Shown one piece after another: positions 50,701 through 57,520 of a stretch of DNA of 64,000 nucleotides; within the stretch, counting starts at the first letter, position 1; every line of letters begins with the position of its first letter. The notes beneath the pieces were generated by a model, which saw only the letters and a list, made by a program, of their open reading frames with translations, was not told the origin of the DNA and did no database searches. The DNA lies in the NCBI GenBank assembly GCA_934276735.1, contig CAKQTG010000001.1, positions 372,001-436,000 on the forward strand, written 5' to 3'. The stretch comes from an uncultured Alphaproteobacteria bacterium (GTDB lineage: Bacteria; Pseudomonadota; Alphaproteobacteria; Rs-D84). The position numbers were made by a program, and so were the translations under genes.

Positions 50701-51382
50701 TACCAGCGAAGAATTACTGGAAAACGATCCAACGATTTCATCGCAGTATGCGCCTGCGCGACTGGGCCTGATTCAGGGCGGCAATGCGCACGTTGCATTG
50801 CGTGGTGATAAATTTGGCATTTCGACCGCGTTTGGTAATGCGCGTGAATCTGATACGTTCCTGGGGGCCCAGACGGGCGGATTGCTGGACCTGGGGGCGG
50901 GCGATACAATGTATGTTGATACTGAATTGTCATATCGGCCAACCGATGGCGTCGCGTTCAAATTGCGCGGGACGGTCGCGCGCACAACGTCGGATATGAC
51001 GGGTGGGGATTTCATCTTGGGAATGTCTGATGTTTATTCTGATGCGTTTGGGGTTGGAATTGATGCCGGTAATTTCAGTTTTGCCGTATCGCGCCCGCTG
51101 GGGGTATCGCATGGAACGATGCGGTATGCACATGCCGACTATGACATTATTGATGTGGGCGATGGCAAATATGATATTGGCATATCAAACGCCGGTGTGC
51201 GTGATGTCAACCTGGCCCCGGAATCCCGCGAATTGCGGTTCAGTGGCGCGTATCGTCGGGCATTGGGCGCGTTCACCGACGGGGCGGTTGGGTTTATATA
51301 TCGCGTAAATCCAAATCATACAGACGCGTTTGGTAATGAATCCATATTCATGTTGAAATTAAATCACAGATTGGGGATATAG
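47750..51382 (+). CDS. Autotransporter with ankyrin repeats and a degenerate subtilase passenger
   Basis: A 1210-residue protein. Signal peptide KYIRILLLSLFVMPFAAHA. Residues about 24-95 form two ankyrin repeats (AADIQQVQALINNGANVN-like and NNDVRAAQILQMYGADAS). A hydrophobic Gly/Ala segment (115-140) follows. The passenger (about 180-800) has S8-autotransporter features without the catalytic triad: YTALARGYMGMRTL, RPVNVALVTTNGI where the Asp box would be, CGIAGRG...WCFAATGV near 678-698, an Ala-rich helix instead of GTSxAAP near 705, and FGYGLINVARA near 787. The last 280 residues are an autotransporter beta-barrel, ending in Ile instead of the usual Phe. The terminator overlaps its last codons. 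Confidence 0.8.
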   Translation: MKYIRILLLSLFVMPFAAHAASSEFMVAAQLLAAAKNADIQQVQALINNGANVNFVDSTGMSIVCTALMNNDVRAAQILQMYGADASNCDRQIRAYKNKNQTGAGSGGLFGGLSSAQSITLAAAGAAVVIGGLFLLTDVFDPGNDNGSSGSTGNRVDDNTGGNTGGGASAAFTTPYGPAMPTAADETANLATNLNYYSPSTDGILKDNFALMNAYKQNYLLMMGGYTALARGYMGMRTLRNSSTRAPISISGNNLGSEPVLGGRPVNVALVTTNGINATDDSSLGDRILPWTTTNNNGTTANPAAIDMISSKYYNNKLVAGSDGTSLAGYTTTEDASLLDYLDLSGFGTATNNTTATGSDNLLAKIVGGKDSGYTTADFIGFMPNGQMTIFRTGGGQKMKTVTGAQASGSYAMAGDALATGDTLTLFDKTLTVTRTGNVIVATDGTTTYNGYIGADGLLYIDSAADGKINQAYTIADNKLTLGKELAAADYYNYKAMLNAAALWSVGDAASGGRSMPNIIANASVISPLRVQNVESIDDLLSFLSSQYVAKFAEFVNKYYDVDATDGTSGTNSLPGVDAVKFFNGLGSTYSPLTLFSTGAFETDSAYSGKTLSATFENAAPLVFSNLNHLFMSVVAIGQVGTGTSAAESVSGYTPANKYQISQWHDTTSDKYYKARVCGIAGRGANGVDPWCFAATGVTDELATAAAAGAAGAVQSAFSYMDNKQLFALLALTADGPYLGSVSAGKSVTKVELISYLQNLYTMPSEYTYRWENGGENYLDVFKEVFGYGLINVARATTPNTKVYYYDGTNIVSSKGNAYWRAATNTTFRASSAFSPRMATISAPFFDKLESIDGDLTLPRIWKNEFAVGTQSRRGLYMGDVLGEFRTGTAAAPRTQIGNIGFSMTASPRAYDDNMAGIDTMQFDYARGAWNFAAGYQRYLTDGASRFDGLSNPILSLASNAVVSGADYNAGRWSFGARAFSGAITSEELLENDPTISSQYAPARLGLIQGGNAHVALRGDKFGISTAFGNARESDTFLGAQTGGLLDLGAGDTMYVDTELSYRPTDGVAFKLRGTVARTTSDMTGGDFILGMSDVYSDAFGVGIDAGNFSFAVSRPLGVSHGTMRYAHADYDIIDVGDGKYDIGISNAGVRDVNLAPESRELRFSGAYRRALGAFTDGAVGFIYRVNPNHTDAFGNESIFMLKLNHRLGI

Positions 51383-51399
51383 TCCCAATCTGTTTTTTT
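51367..51399 (+). terminator. Terminator overlapping the autotransporter stop codon
   Basis: CAGATTGGG (51367-51375) and CCCAATCTG (51384-51392), then seven T. The 5' arm lies within the last five codons. Confidence 0.9.
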
Positions 51400-51401
51400 G
51401 A

Positions 51402-51430
51402 TTGACAAAATAAAATATTTGTATTACTGT
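51402..51430 (+). promoter_or_regulatory. Promoter of the 51460 gene
   Basis: TTGACA (51402-51407), 17-base spacer, TACTGT (51425-51430), starting three bases after the previous terminator. Confidence 0.65.
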
Positions 51431-51459
51431 CTGGTGGGCTAGAACCAAAAGGCAATAAT

Positions 51460-51879
51460 ATGAACATTTATTCTGGGATTGAATATATCAAAGATTATTT
51501 TAACGGCACGGCCAAGAAGCAGATTGGCGCGGACGCACAATCTGATGCAGAAATTTTGGGCTATTTGGTTTCCAATTTTCGCAAGATGCGTGGCCGCAAT
51601 GGTGTTATGTATTACTATCTGTTTGTGTATGATAATGCAGATTTGCCGGTTCTGTGCAAGATATTGTCCCGCAATGGGATTTTGCCACGTGTCCATACCA
51701 GTGAATATTTCATTACACCGGCCAAGGTCGTTCGTTTCCCGGTGTCATCGGTAATCAAGGATAATGCCAAGGTTGATTTTCTGCGGAAAGTTCAGGGATA
51801 TGTGTTTAATACCACGGGCGGTGATATCCAGGCAAAGCTGGATGCGGTGCGTCAACAGATAAAATCAAAAGTCAGATAA
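51460..51879 (+). CDS. Conserved-looking small protein of unknown function
   Basis: A 139-residue soluble protein without signal peptide. It has an N-terminal helix (IYSGIEYIKDYF), a middle alpha/beta stretch with VMYYYLFVYDNADLPVLCKILSR, and a basic C-terminal helix (QAKLDAVRQQIKSKVR). One cysteine. No family recognised. Monocistronic between its own promoter and terminator. AAAGGCAATAAT upstream of the ATG gives a plausible ribosome-binding site. Codon use fits the genome, so it is probably a real gene. Confidence 0.65.
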   Translation: MNIYSGIEYIKDYFNGTAKKQIGADAQSDAEILGYLVSNFRKMRGRNGVMYYYLFVYDNADLPVLCKILSRNGILPRVHTSEYFITPAKVVRFPVSSVIKDNAKVDFLRKVQGYVFNTTGGDIQAKLDAVRQQIKSKVR

Positions 51880-51907
51880 AAAAATGACCCGTTTGGGTCA
51901 TTTTTTT
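51880..51907. terminator. Bidirectional terminator between the 51460 gene and grpE
   Basis: A-run, TGACCC-gttt-GGGTCA, seven T. It ends the 51460 gene on + and grpE on -. Confidence 0.85.
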
Positions 51908-52460
51908 ATTTAGATACAACAACCATTGCCGTGCGCAGAACAGTGTCGCCGAACATGTATCCGGTCTGCATTTCCTGGATAATGGTGTTGGGTGCCGTGC
52001 CGTCTGGGGCGGGGATAACCTGAATCGCGTTGTGGAATTGCGGATTCAGCGTCTGGCCAACGGATTCAATTTTTGTAATTCCAATTTGCGCAAATGCCGA
52101 TTCAATTGCGCGCGCCATTGATTTAATTCCCGCGTCGTCCGGGGCGTGTTGCATGGCGGCCTGGACCGCGTCCATCACGGGCAGTATTTGTTTCGCAACG
52201 TTCATTGCGCTGGTGCGGCTGCGTGATTCAATGTCCAATGCCGCACGCCGACGCGTGTTTTCCAATTCGGCAACTGCACGCAAGTATTTGTCGTTTAATT
52301 CACTGAATTCTGATTTCAGCGCGGCCAGTTCCGCCGCAACCGGGGCGCATTCGTCGGGGGCCACATCGCTTGGTGCGTCCGCCGGCGCGTCGTCTGATAC
52401 CGATATGGTGTCAATTGCAACTTCTTTTACATCATTTTCTGTTTTTTTGTTTTCGTCCAT
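51906..52460 (-). CDS. grpE: Nucleotide exchange factor GrpE
   Basis: A 184-residue GrpE, the exchange factor for DnaK. The start at 52460 (MDENKKTENDVKEV) is chosen over an upstream in-frame ATG at 52535. An acidic disordered N-terminus (to about 45) is followed by the long dimerising helix (LAALKSEFSELNDKYLRAVAELENTRRRA) and the beta-wing with FHNAIQVIPAPDG, then MQTGYMFGDTVLRTAMVVVSK. It is upstream-adjacent to tpiA (also -), 84 bp apart. No heat-shock hrcA or dnaK is in the window. Confidence 0.95.
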   Translation of the reverse strand: MDENKKTENDVKEVAIDTISVSDDAPADAPSDVAPDECAPVAAELAALKSEFSELNDKYLRAVAELENTRRRAALDIESRSRTSAMNVAKQILPVMDAVQAAMQHAPDDAGIKSMARAIESAFAQIGITKIESVGQTLNPQFHNAIQVIPAPDGTAPNTIIQEMQTGYMFGDTVLRTAMVVVSK

Positions 52461-52544
52461 GTTTTTGCCTGCCTGTATAATAAATGTCTGATTAAAAACA
52501 TGTGCGGGGGCGGCGGATTTGCCCCCACGCCGCACACTATATAT

Positions 52545-53246
52545 TTATTCTATACTGGTTATTATAGGTATGAAATCGTCTGGTTTCAAGGACGCGCCTC
52601 CAACCAGCACCCCATCAACATTTGCAATAGACATAATTTCGGCGGCATTTGACCCCTTGACACTGGCACCGTATAAAACAGGCGTCCCGTCCAGGCCCAT
52701 GTCGGTCAATGTGTTCGCAATCAGTGTGTGTGCCGCGCTGATTTCATCGGCGGTGGGGGTTATGCCTGCGCCAATGGCCCATCGTGGTTCGTATGCAACG
52801 ATAACGTCGCGTGCGTCGGTCGGCACGGATTCCCGAACCCCAGATTCAATAATCGCCATTGTTTTGCCAGCCTGTTTTTCGTCCATTGTTTCACCAACGC
52901 ATATAATCGGGGTCAGACCAGCGGCAATGGCGGTCGCGGCCTTGGCCCGGACAATGTCGTTTGTGTCGCCATGATATGCCCGACATTCACTGTGGCCGAC
53001 AATGACGTATTTTGCCCCGGTTGCCGCAATCATATTGGCCGAAACCTCGCCCGTGAATGCGCCGTGGTCGTGACGGCTGACGTCTTGGGCACCGATAAAT
53101 GCAGTGCCAGATTCGGCACCCAATAATGGGTATGGAACGCACAGAATAACCCGATTTTTTGTTTTTACGCCACGCAATGCCTCTATCATATTTTTCAGCA
53201 TTTCACGTGTTCCGTTCATCTTCCAATTACCTGCGATAATTTTCAT
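52545..53246 (-). CDS. tpiA: Triosephosphate isomerase
   Basis: A 233-residue TIM-barrel enzyme that interconverts glyceraldehyde-3-phosphate and dihydroxyacetone phosphate. Catalytic residues are present: NWK at 7-9, the electrophilic His in VIVGHSE, and the base Glu in VAYEPRWAIGAG. The phosphate-gripping loop follows (TPTADEISAAH); near the C-terminus VLYGASVKGSN and GVLVGGASLKPDDF bind phosphate. HSECR replaces the more common HSERR. About 20 residues shorter than E. coli TPI. AGGGAAATTCT precedes the ATG on the - strand. Confidence 0.96.
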   Translation of the reverse strand: MKIIAGNWKMNGTREMLKNMIEALRGVKTKNRVILCVPYPLLGAESGTAFIGAQDVSRHDHGAFTGEVSANMIAATGAKYVIVGHSECRAYHGDTNDIVRAKAATAIAAGLTPIICVGETMDEKQAGKTMAIIESGVRESVPTDARDVIVAYEPRWAIGAGITPTADEISAAHTLIANTLTDMGLDGTPVLYGASVKGSNAAEIMSIANVDGVLVGGASLKPDDFIPIITSIE

Positions 53247-53265
53247 AGAATTTCCCTTTTTTTCG

Positions 53266-53295
53266 TTGATTTTCGTGCTATCGTTTTGCTATGGT
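53266..53295 (+). promoter_or_regulatory. Promoter of the ppiD-like gene
   Basis: TTGATT (53266-53271), 18-base spacer, TATGGT (53290-53295); AAAGGGGAT follows as ribosome-binding site. Confidence 0.5.
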
Positions 53296-53313
53296 ATCGC
53301 AAAAGGGGATTAA

Positions 53314-54726
53314 ATGCTAGAATATTTACGTAATGCAGCAGATAAACCAGTGGCAAAAGTTTTAATTGCCATATTGGCGTTTTCTTTTGTTGGTTGGGGT
53401 GTCGCCGAATGGGTTTTCGGGGGCAGTCGTGGTGATAACACATTGGTTCGCGTTGGTGATTCTGAGGTCACAATGCAACAGTATAATGCCGAACGCTCGC
53501 GCCAGTTGGCCCAGATGACGCGTGAACAACAGCGTGCGGTCTATACCGACGCGCAAACGGGTGCGGCATTTACGGCACGCGTGTTGGGTGACCTGTCAAC
53601 CCAGCGTATGGCAGAAAACCGCGCAAATGATTTGGGCTTTGTCGTGACTGATGCACGTATCGCGCGTGAAATTCGTGAATTCCCAGAATTTCAACAAAAT
53701 GGAAAGTTTTCAGCATATCTGTTTGATGTCGTGTTGGCAAATTCCGGCTATACCGAGGCCCAGTTTGCCGATGTCCTGCGTAATCAAATTTTGCGTGGGT
53801 ATGCGATTGGCGCGATTGGGATAAAAATGCCAGTGCCTGGGTTCGCGGCGACGGCGACATATAATGCGCGCTATGGCCAGAAACAGATTGATTTCGCAAC
53901 GGTAAAATTTTCTGATTTCAAGGTTGGACAACCAACAGACGCGCAATTACAGGAATATTACACCGCGCATCCGCAAATCGTCCCAGAAAGTCGCACTGTT
54001 TCGTATGTCTTGATTCCAGCAGAAATGAGCAAACCTGACGCCTATGACGCAGGTTTGGCCATCGCGCAAAAGGTTGAAGATGACATCATCGCAGGCGAAA
54101 CGATGGCAACGGCGGCCAAACGTCACGGTGCGAAATACGTATCGCTGGGCGCGTTCACGGCGGATAAACGTCCAGCAGACGCAATTATGAACGACAAAAT
54201 GGTTGCCAAGATTTTTGATATGGAGGTCGGCCTGGAAAGCGAACTGACTGAAACCAAACAGGGTTTTGTAATTGTTCGCGTGGACAAGGTTGCGCCCCAG
54301 CATAACGCAGAATTTGCATCTGTGAAAAAGAATCTGGTTGCCGATTGGCAGCGTGACGCCCAACGCAAACAGGCATACGTTCGTGCAAACGAAATCTTGG
54401 TTGATTTGAACAAGACGGGCAAATTGGCGAATAAAAAATCTGTGACTGTGTCGCGCACATCGGGCGCACCGACAGATGTTCTGGTTGCGGCATTCCGTGC
54501 GCCGGCCGGTGATAATTCCATTGTTGATGGTGCGGACGCGTTCTATGTTCTGCATACTGGGGAATTTGTTGCGCCAAAAATGGACGCGAAAAAAATGGCC
54601 GATGTTCGCAAAGAATTACAGAACACACAATCGCGCGAAATTACAGACGATTATAATGCGTTCTTGATTCGCACGTATCCGGTCAAAATAAATCACAAGG
54701 TTTATGATAAATTCTTTGCAAAATAA
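53314..54726 (+). CDS. ppiD: Membrane-anchored peptidyl-prolyl isomerase-like chaperone (PpiD/SurA family)
   Basis: A 470-residue protein with one N-terminal membrane segment (about 15-35, KVLIAILAFSFVGWGVAEWVF), a SurA_N-type helical region (about 40-180, VGDSEVTMQQYNAERSRQLAQ; FQQNGKFSAYLFDVVLANSGYTEAQF), a PPIC-like region (about 230-330) and a C-terminal helical part. The parvulin active site is weak (SLGAFTADKRPADAIMN), so it may act mainly as a chaperone. PpiD-type proteins sit at the SecYEG exit and assist outer-membrane proteins. It is shorter than E. coli PpiD. The partner grpE/tpiA genes are divergent. Confidence 0.85.
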   Translation: MLEYLRNAADKPVAKVLIAILAFSFVGWGVAEWVFGGSRGDNTLVRVGDSEVTMQQYNAERSRQLAQMTREQQRAVYTDAQTGAAFTARVLGDLSTQRMAENRANDLGFVVTDARIAREIREFPEFQQNGKFSAYLFDVVLANSGYTEAQFADVLRNQILRGYAIGAIGIKMPVPGFAATATYNARYGQKQIDFATVKFSDFKVGQPTDAQLQEYYTAHPQIVPESRTVSYVLIPAEMSKPDAYDAGLAIAQKVEDDIIAGETMATAAKRHGAKYVSLGAFTADKRPADAIMNDKMVAKIFDMEVGLESELTETKQGFVIVRVDKVAPQHNAEFASVKKNLVADWQRDAQRKQAYVRANEILVDLNKTGKLANKKSVTVSRTSGAPTDVLVAAFRAPAGDNSIVDGADAFYVLHTGEFVAPKMDAKKMADVRKELQNTQSREITDDYNAFLIRTYPVKINHKVYDKFFAK

Positions 54727-54729
54727 TAA

Positions 54730-54751
54730 AACGCCCACTTGGGCGTTTTTT
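54730..54751 (+). terminator. Terminator after the ppiD-like gene
   Basis: AACGCCC-actt-GGGCGTT followed by a T-run, 15 bases before the tag start. Confidence 0.85.
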
Positions 54752-54765
54752 AGTCGGGGGCGTAT

Positions 54766-55326
54766 ATGACAACAAAATGGGCGGATGGCAAAAATCGATG
54801 CGCGTGGGCAAATCCGAATAATCCAGAATACATAAAATATCACGACACTGAATGGGGGCGCACCGTGCATGATGATGCGCGGCTGTTTGAAATTCTGGTG
54901 CTGGAATCGTTTCAGGCGGGCCTGTCGTGGGAATGCATTTTGGCAAAGCGTGAAAACTTTCGCTGCGCATTTGATGGATTTGATGCACGCCGCATTGCCG
55001 AATATACAGACAGCGATGTCAGCCGATTGATGGCGGATGCGGGGATTGTTCGCAATCGATTAAAGATTTGCGCGACAATAAAAAATGCGCGCGTATTTTT
55101 GGAAATCGTAAGCGAATTTGGTTCGTTTGACGCGTACATTTGGCGCGTGACGGGCGGGGCGGTAATCCGAGAGGTGGGCCGCACACATTCAGAAATTTCG
55201 GACGCGATTTCCCGCGACCTGCGCCGGCGCGGTATGCGATTTGTTGGCACAACAATCATCTATGCATACTTGCAGGCCATCGGCGTTATCAACGGCCACA
55301 GCGCAGATTGCTGGTGCACAAAATAA
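54766..55326 (+). CDS. tag: DNA-3-methyladenine glycosylase I
   Basis: A 186-residue TAG glycosylase that removes 3-methyladenine from alkylated DNA. Family hallmarks: CAWANPNNPEYIKYHDTEWG near the start, LFEILVLESFQAGLSWECIL, and VGTTIIYAYLQAIGVINGHS at the end. The zinc ligands are visible as C12, H26 (YHDTEWG), a His in INGHSADC, and a terminal Cys. The ATG lies only 15 bases after the upstream terminator. It is a stand-alone repair gene, convergent with the methyltransferase at 55396. Confidence 0.95.
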   Translation: MTTKWADGKNRCAWANPNNPEYIKYHDTEWGRTVHDDARLFEILVLESFQAGLSWECILAKRENFRCAFDGFDARRIAEYTDSDVSRLMADAGIVRNRLKICATIKNARVFLEIVSEFGSFDAYIWRVTGGAVIREVGRTHSEISDAISRDLRRRGMRFVGTTIIYAYLQAIGVINGHSADCWCTK

Positions 55327-55395
55327 TCCCGCCCCGAATAGGGCTATATGTGCGATACGCGAGATTGAAGGGTTTAAAGCGAATCTTAATTTGCG

Positions 55396-56301
55396 TCAAT
55401 TACTCTGTTTTTTCTTTTGAATAACAATCATTATATGTGCACTTAATGATAACATATCTGGACACTCGCAAATTGAAAAATGCAAATCCAACCATTTTTT
55501 ATATTGGGTTTTATTTTTTGCAATTTCATTAAATTCTTTATGTGCGTTTTGATTGGGCCATTCAAGAGCAACCTGATGTAATAATTTTGTGTTTTTTGCT
55601 GTTTTTAAAACTAAATCTTTCAATTCACTTGGCCAATAAAAATGTGCATACGAACAACCAACGAACCAATTATCATCACCGGTTTGTGCTAGTAAATTCG
55701 TTTCTTGCCAAAAATTTTTTTCGTTTTTATATCCATATGTTTTCAAATATCCTTTAAAATCTTTAACACATAAATTTAACACCGCCGGTCTTGCCATAAC
55801 AGATATAAATATCGGCGCCCCTGGTTTTGATACACGAACTAATTCTTTAATTGCTTTCTTTCTATCTTGTTCTGTTCGTAAATGTGATAACGGACCACCA
55901 ATACATAATACCATATCAAAAGAATTATCTTTATATGGTAATTCTGTGATAGACCCTAAATCAACAGAATCAATAAATTTACCAACACGATATTGTTTGA
56001 TTTTTCTTTTTGCTAATTCTAATTCTTTATCAGATATGTCCAGCAACGTCATATGATGACCTTGTTTTGCTAAATCTATTGTATACCGTCCAGGTCCGCC
56101 ACCTGCATCCAATATTTTCATACCCTTTTTCAAATACTTTTTATAAAAATATTCTGTTGTTTGAAATTCCAGCATATGTGCTGCATTTTTTGTTGTTCTG
56201 GTGAATTCTTTTTCTGCGGATTCATTATAAAAATCTTTTACGGAAACACCATTTTTGCGTTTCTTTGGTTTAACAAATAATGATTTAATGAACTGAAACA
56301 C
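55396..56301 (-). CDS. SAM-dependent methyltransferase, probably horizontally acquired
   Basis: A 301-residue class I methyltransferase. Motif I ILDAGGGPGRYTIDLAK, motif II LLDISDKEL, motif IV SFDMVLCIGGPLSHL and the post-IV SKPGAPIFISVMARP are present. I use the GTG at 56301 because it has a very strong AGGAAGGAG at the proper spacing; the ATG at 56382 would cross an inverted repeat. Base and codon use differ from every neighbour: AT-rich, many AAA, TTT, ATA, AGA-like codons, and no GGC/CTG preference. This suggests recent transfer from an AT-rich host. The substrate is unknown. It is convergent with tag and adjacent to tRNA-Gln repeats, a common integration neighbourhood. Confidence 0.8.
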   Translation of the reverse strand: MFQFIKSLFVKPKKRKNGVSVKDFYNESAEKEFTRTTKNAAHMLEFQTTEYFYKKYLKKGMKILDAGGGPGRYTIDLAKQGHHMTLLDISDKELELAKRKIKQYRVGKFIDSVDLGSITELPYKDNSFDMVLCIGGPLSHLRTEQDRKKAIKELVRVSKPGAPIFISVMARPAVLNLCVKDFKGYLKTYGYKNEKNFWQETNLLAQTGDDNWFVGCSYAHFYWPSELKDLVLKTAKNTKLLHQVALEWPNQNAHKEFNEIAKNKTQYKKWLDLHFSICECPDMLSLSAHIMIVIQKKKQSN

Positions 56302-56331
56302 GATTTTTCTCCTTCCTCGTATTATACCACA

Positions 56332-56380
56332 GAAAGTTCGAAAATGATAATTTTCTGCAATTTTCCCAAACCGAACTTTC
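56332..56380. other. Inverted repeat upstream of the methyltransferase gene
   Basis: GAAAGTTCG (56332-56340) and CGAACTTTC (56372-56380) flank an AT-rich centre. It could be an operator or a leader hairpin of the transferred gene. Confidence 0.5.
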
Positions 56381-56442
56381 AAACTCGGTAAAAATATTAC
56401 AAAACGAAAGAAATCTTGCCCCGATTGGCAAGTTTTGTTTTA

Positions 56443-56534
56443 GCAGCTGATTCCCTCGGCACGGTTGTGCCTGTGGGGCATTCGTATGACGTTCACGGCA
56501 CTACGTTTGTGAACATCAACTCATAGTCGAACCA
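56443..56534 (-). repeat. tRNA-Gln trailing repeat, distal copy
   Basis: 92 bp, about 95% identical to 56612-56704, 169 bp away. On the - strand it runs from TGGTTCGAC to AATCAGCTGC, the latter resembling the tRNA-Gln 3' end (AATCCAGCTGC). Contains GTGAACGTCA (complement at 56487-56496), also found in the tRNA-Pro trailing unit. A CTTGCC/GGCAAG hairpin (56415-56432) lies at its distal end. Confidence 0.85.
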
Positions 56535-56560
56535 ACTGGTTCTGCCACCAGAAAACCCAA

Positions 56561-56597
56561 CCAAAAATTAAACCGGCGCAAGGCCGGTTAAATTTTA
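56561..56597 (-). terminator. Terminator between the two trailing repeats
   Basis: TTTAACCGGCC/GGCCGGTTTAA-type stem, nearly identical to the one right after tRNA-Gln. Confidence 0.7.
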
Positions 56598-56611
56598 TAT
56601 TTTATCGGTAG

Positions 56612-56704
56612 GCAGCTGATTCCCTCGGCACGGTTGTGCCTGTGGGGCATTCGTATGACGTTCACAGCACTGTTGTTTGTGAACGTCAACTCATTGTCGA
56701 ACCA
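56612..56704 (-). repeat. tRNA-Gln trailing repeat, proximal copy
   Basis: 93-bp partner of 56443-56534. Its tRNA-like CAGCTGC end lies 176 bp from the equivalent position in tRNA-Gln. Each copy is followed by a hairpin, so the locus reads tRNA, terminator, repeat, terminator, repeat, hairpin. Confidence 0.85.
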
Positions 56705-56742
56705 AATGACTGGCGTCATGTGGTCGAACTGCGTTGACCACG

Positions 56743-56779
56743 ACCAAAAATTAAACCGGCACAAGGCCGGTTAAATTTT
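56743..56779 (-). terminator. Terminator of tRNA-Gln
   Basis: On the - strand directly after the CCA end: AAAAATTTAACCGGCC, loop, GGCCGGTTTAATTTTT. Confidence 0.75.
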
Positions 56780-56853
56780 TGGTTGGGGCAGCTGGATTCG
56801 AACCAACACTGACGGAGTCAGAGTCCGGAGTTCTACCGTTAAACTATGCCCCA
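56780..56853 (-). tRNA. tRNA-Gln (CTG anticodon)
   Basis: A 74-nt cloverleaf on the - strand: acceptor TGGGGCA/TGCCCCA, anticodon loop CTCTGAC (anticodon CTG), T arm with GGTTCGAATCC, discriminator A, encoded CCA. One pair at the base of the anticodon stem looks mismatched (C-T). Confidence 0.9.
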
Positions 56854-56948
56854 ATGCGTCGCGTATTATATAACGCCTTTTTCTGCTTTGCAATCAAAAT
56901 TTGCGCTTTTGGTGGCAAGATAGGCATTTTTATGATATTATGCCACCT

Positions 56949-57473
56949 ATGAATATTCCGTTGGACAATATAATCAATTTTCACTTGGTGCGGACGCAAT
57001 GTCACATAGATTGCTTGAATTATTTCGCGGGTTTGCTGGGCGCGGCGTTTCCGGCCCACGATTGTGATAAATTTACAGAACCGTATCAAACCGGATACGC
57101 ATATCGCAACTATATGGCATATCACCCAGATATGAAAATGTTGCCCCAGCATTTGGAACTGTACAGGCGCGTTCACGACGAACATCATCAGCTGCAAGCG
57201 CACCATATTGGTTCGTGGGACGATGTGCGCCAAATCCCAAAAATCGTTTTAACAGAAATGGTCTGTGATTGGCACAGCGCGAATTTTGAACAACTGGAAA
57301 TCCAGAAATCATCAGAATACGAAAATGTTCGGGCGTTCTTTGGCCGTGTGATGGCGCCGTTGTCGTGGACCGATGCACAGCGTGAATTTATCTTGAATCT
57401 GGTTGATGAATTGGCTAAACGCACAGATTCTGGGGCATTGCGTGCAATTTGGGCACCTGCGCTGGAATTATGA
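56949..57473 (+). CDS. DUF5662-like putative metal-dependent protein
   Basis: A 174-residue cytosolic protein rich in His and Asp. HIDCLNYFAG...HDCDKF, VHDEHHQLQAHH and LTEMVCDWHSANFEQ give a layout of spaced His/Asp motifs like that of DUF5662, and loosely like HD-type metal-binding folds. Assignment is by pattern memory, so moderate only. I use ATG 56949; two upstream in-frame ATGs (56901, 56940) are possible, and none has a clear ribosome-binding site. It is transcribed towards the Ntn-hydrolase gene, 47 bp away, and may be co-transcribed with it. Confidence 0.6.
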   Translation: MNIPLDNIINFHLVRTQCHIDCLNYFAGLLGAAFPAHDCDKFTEPYQTGYAYRNYMAYHPDMKMLPQHLELYRRVHDEHHQLQAHHIGSWDDVRQIPKIVLTEMVCDWHSANFEQLEIQKSSEYENVRAFFGRVMAPLSWTDAQREFILNLVDELAKRTDSGALRAIWAPALEL

Positions 57474-57520
57474 AATCAAACCCATAGATTTTACATACCG
57501 CTGCGCCGCATAATGCGGAT

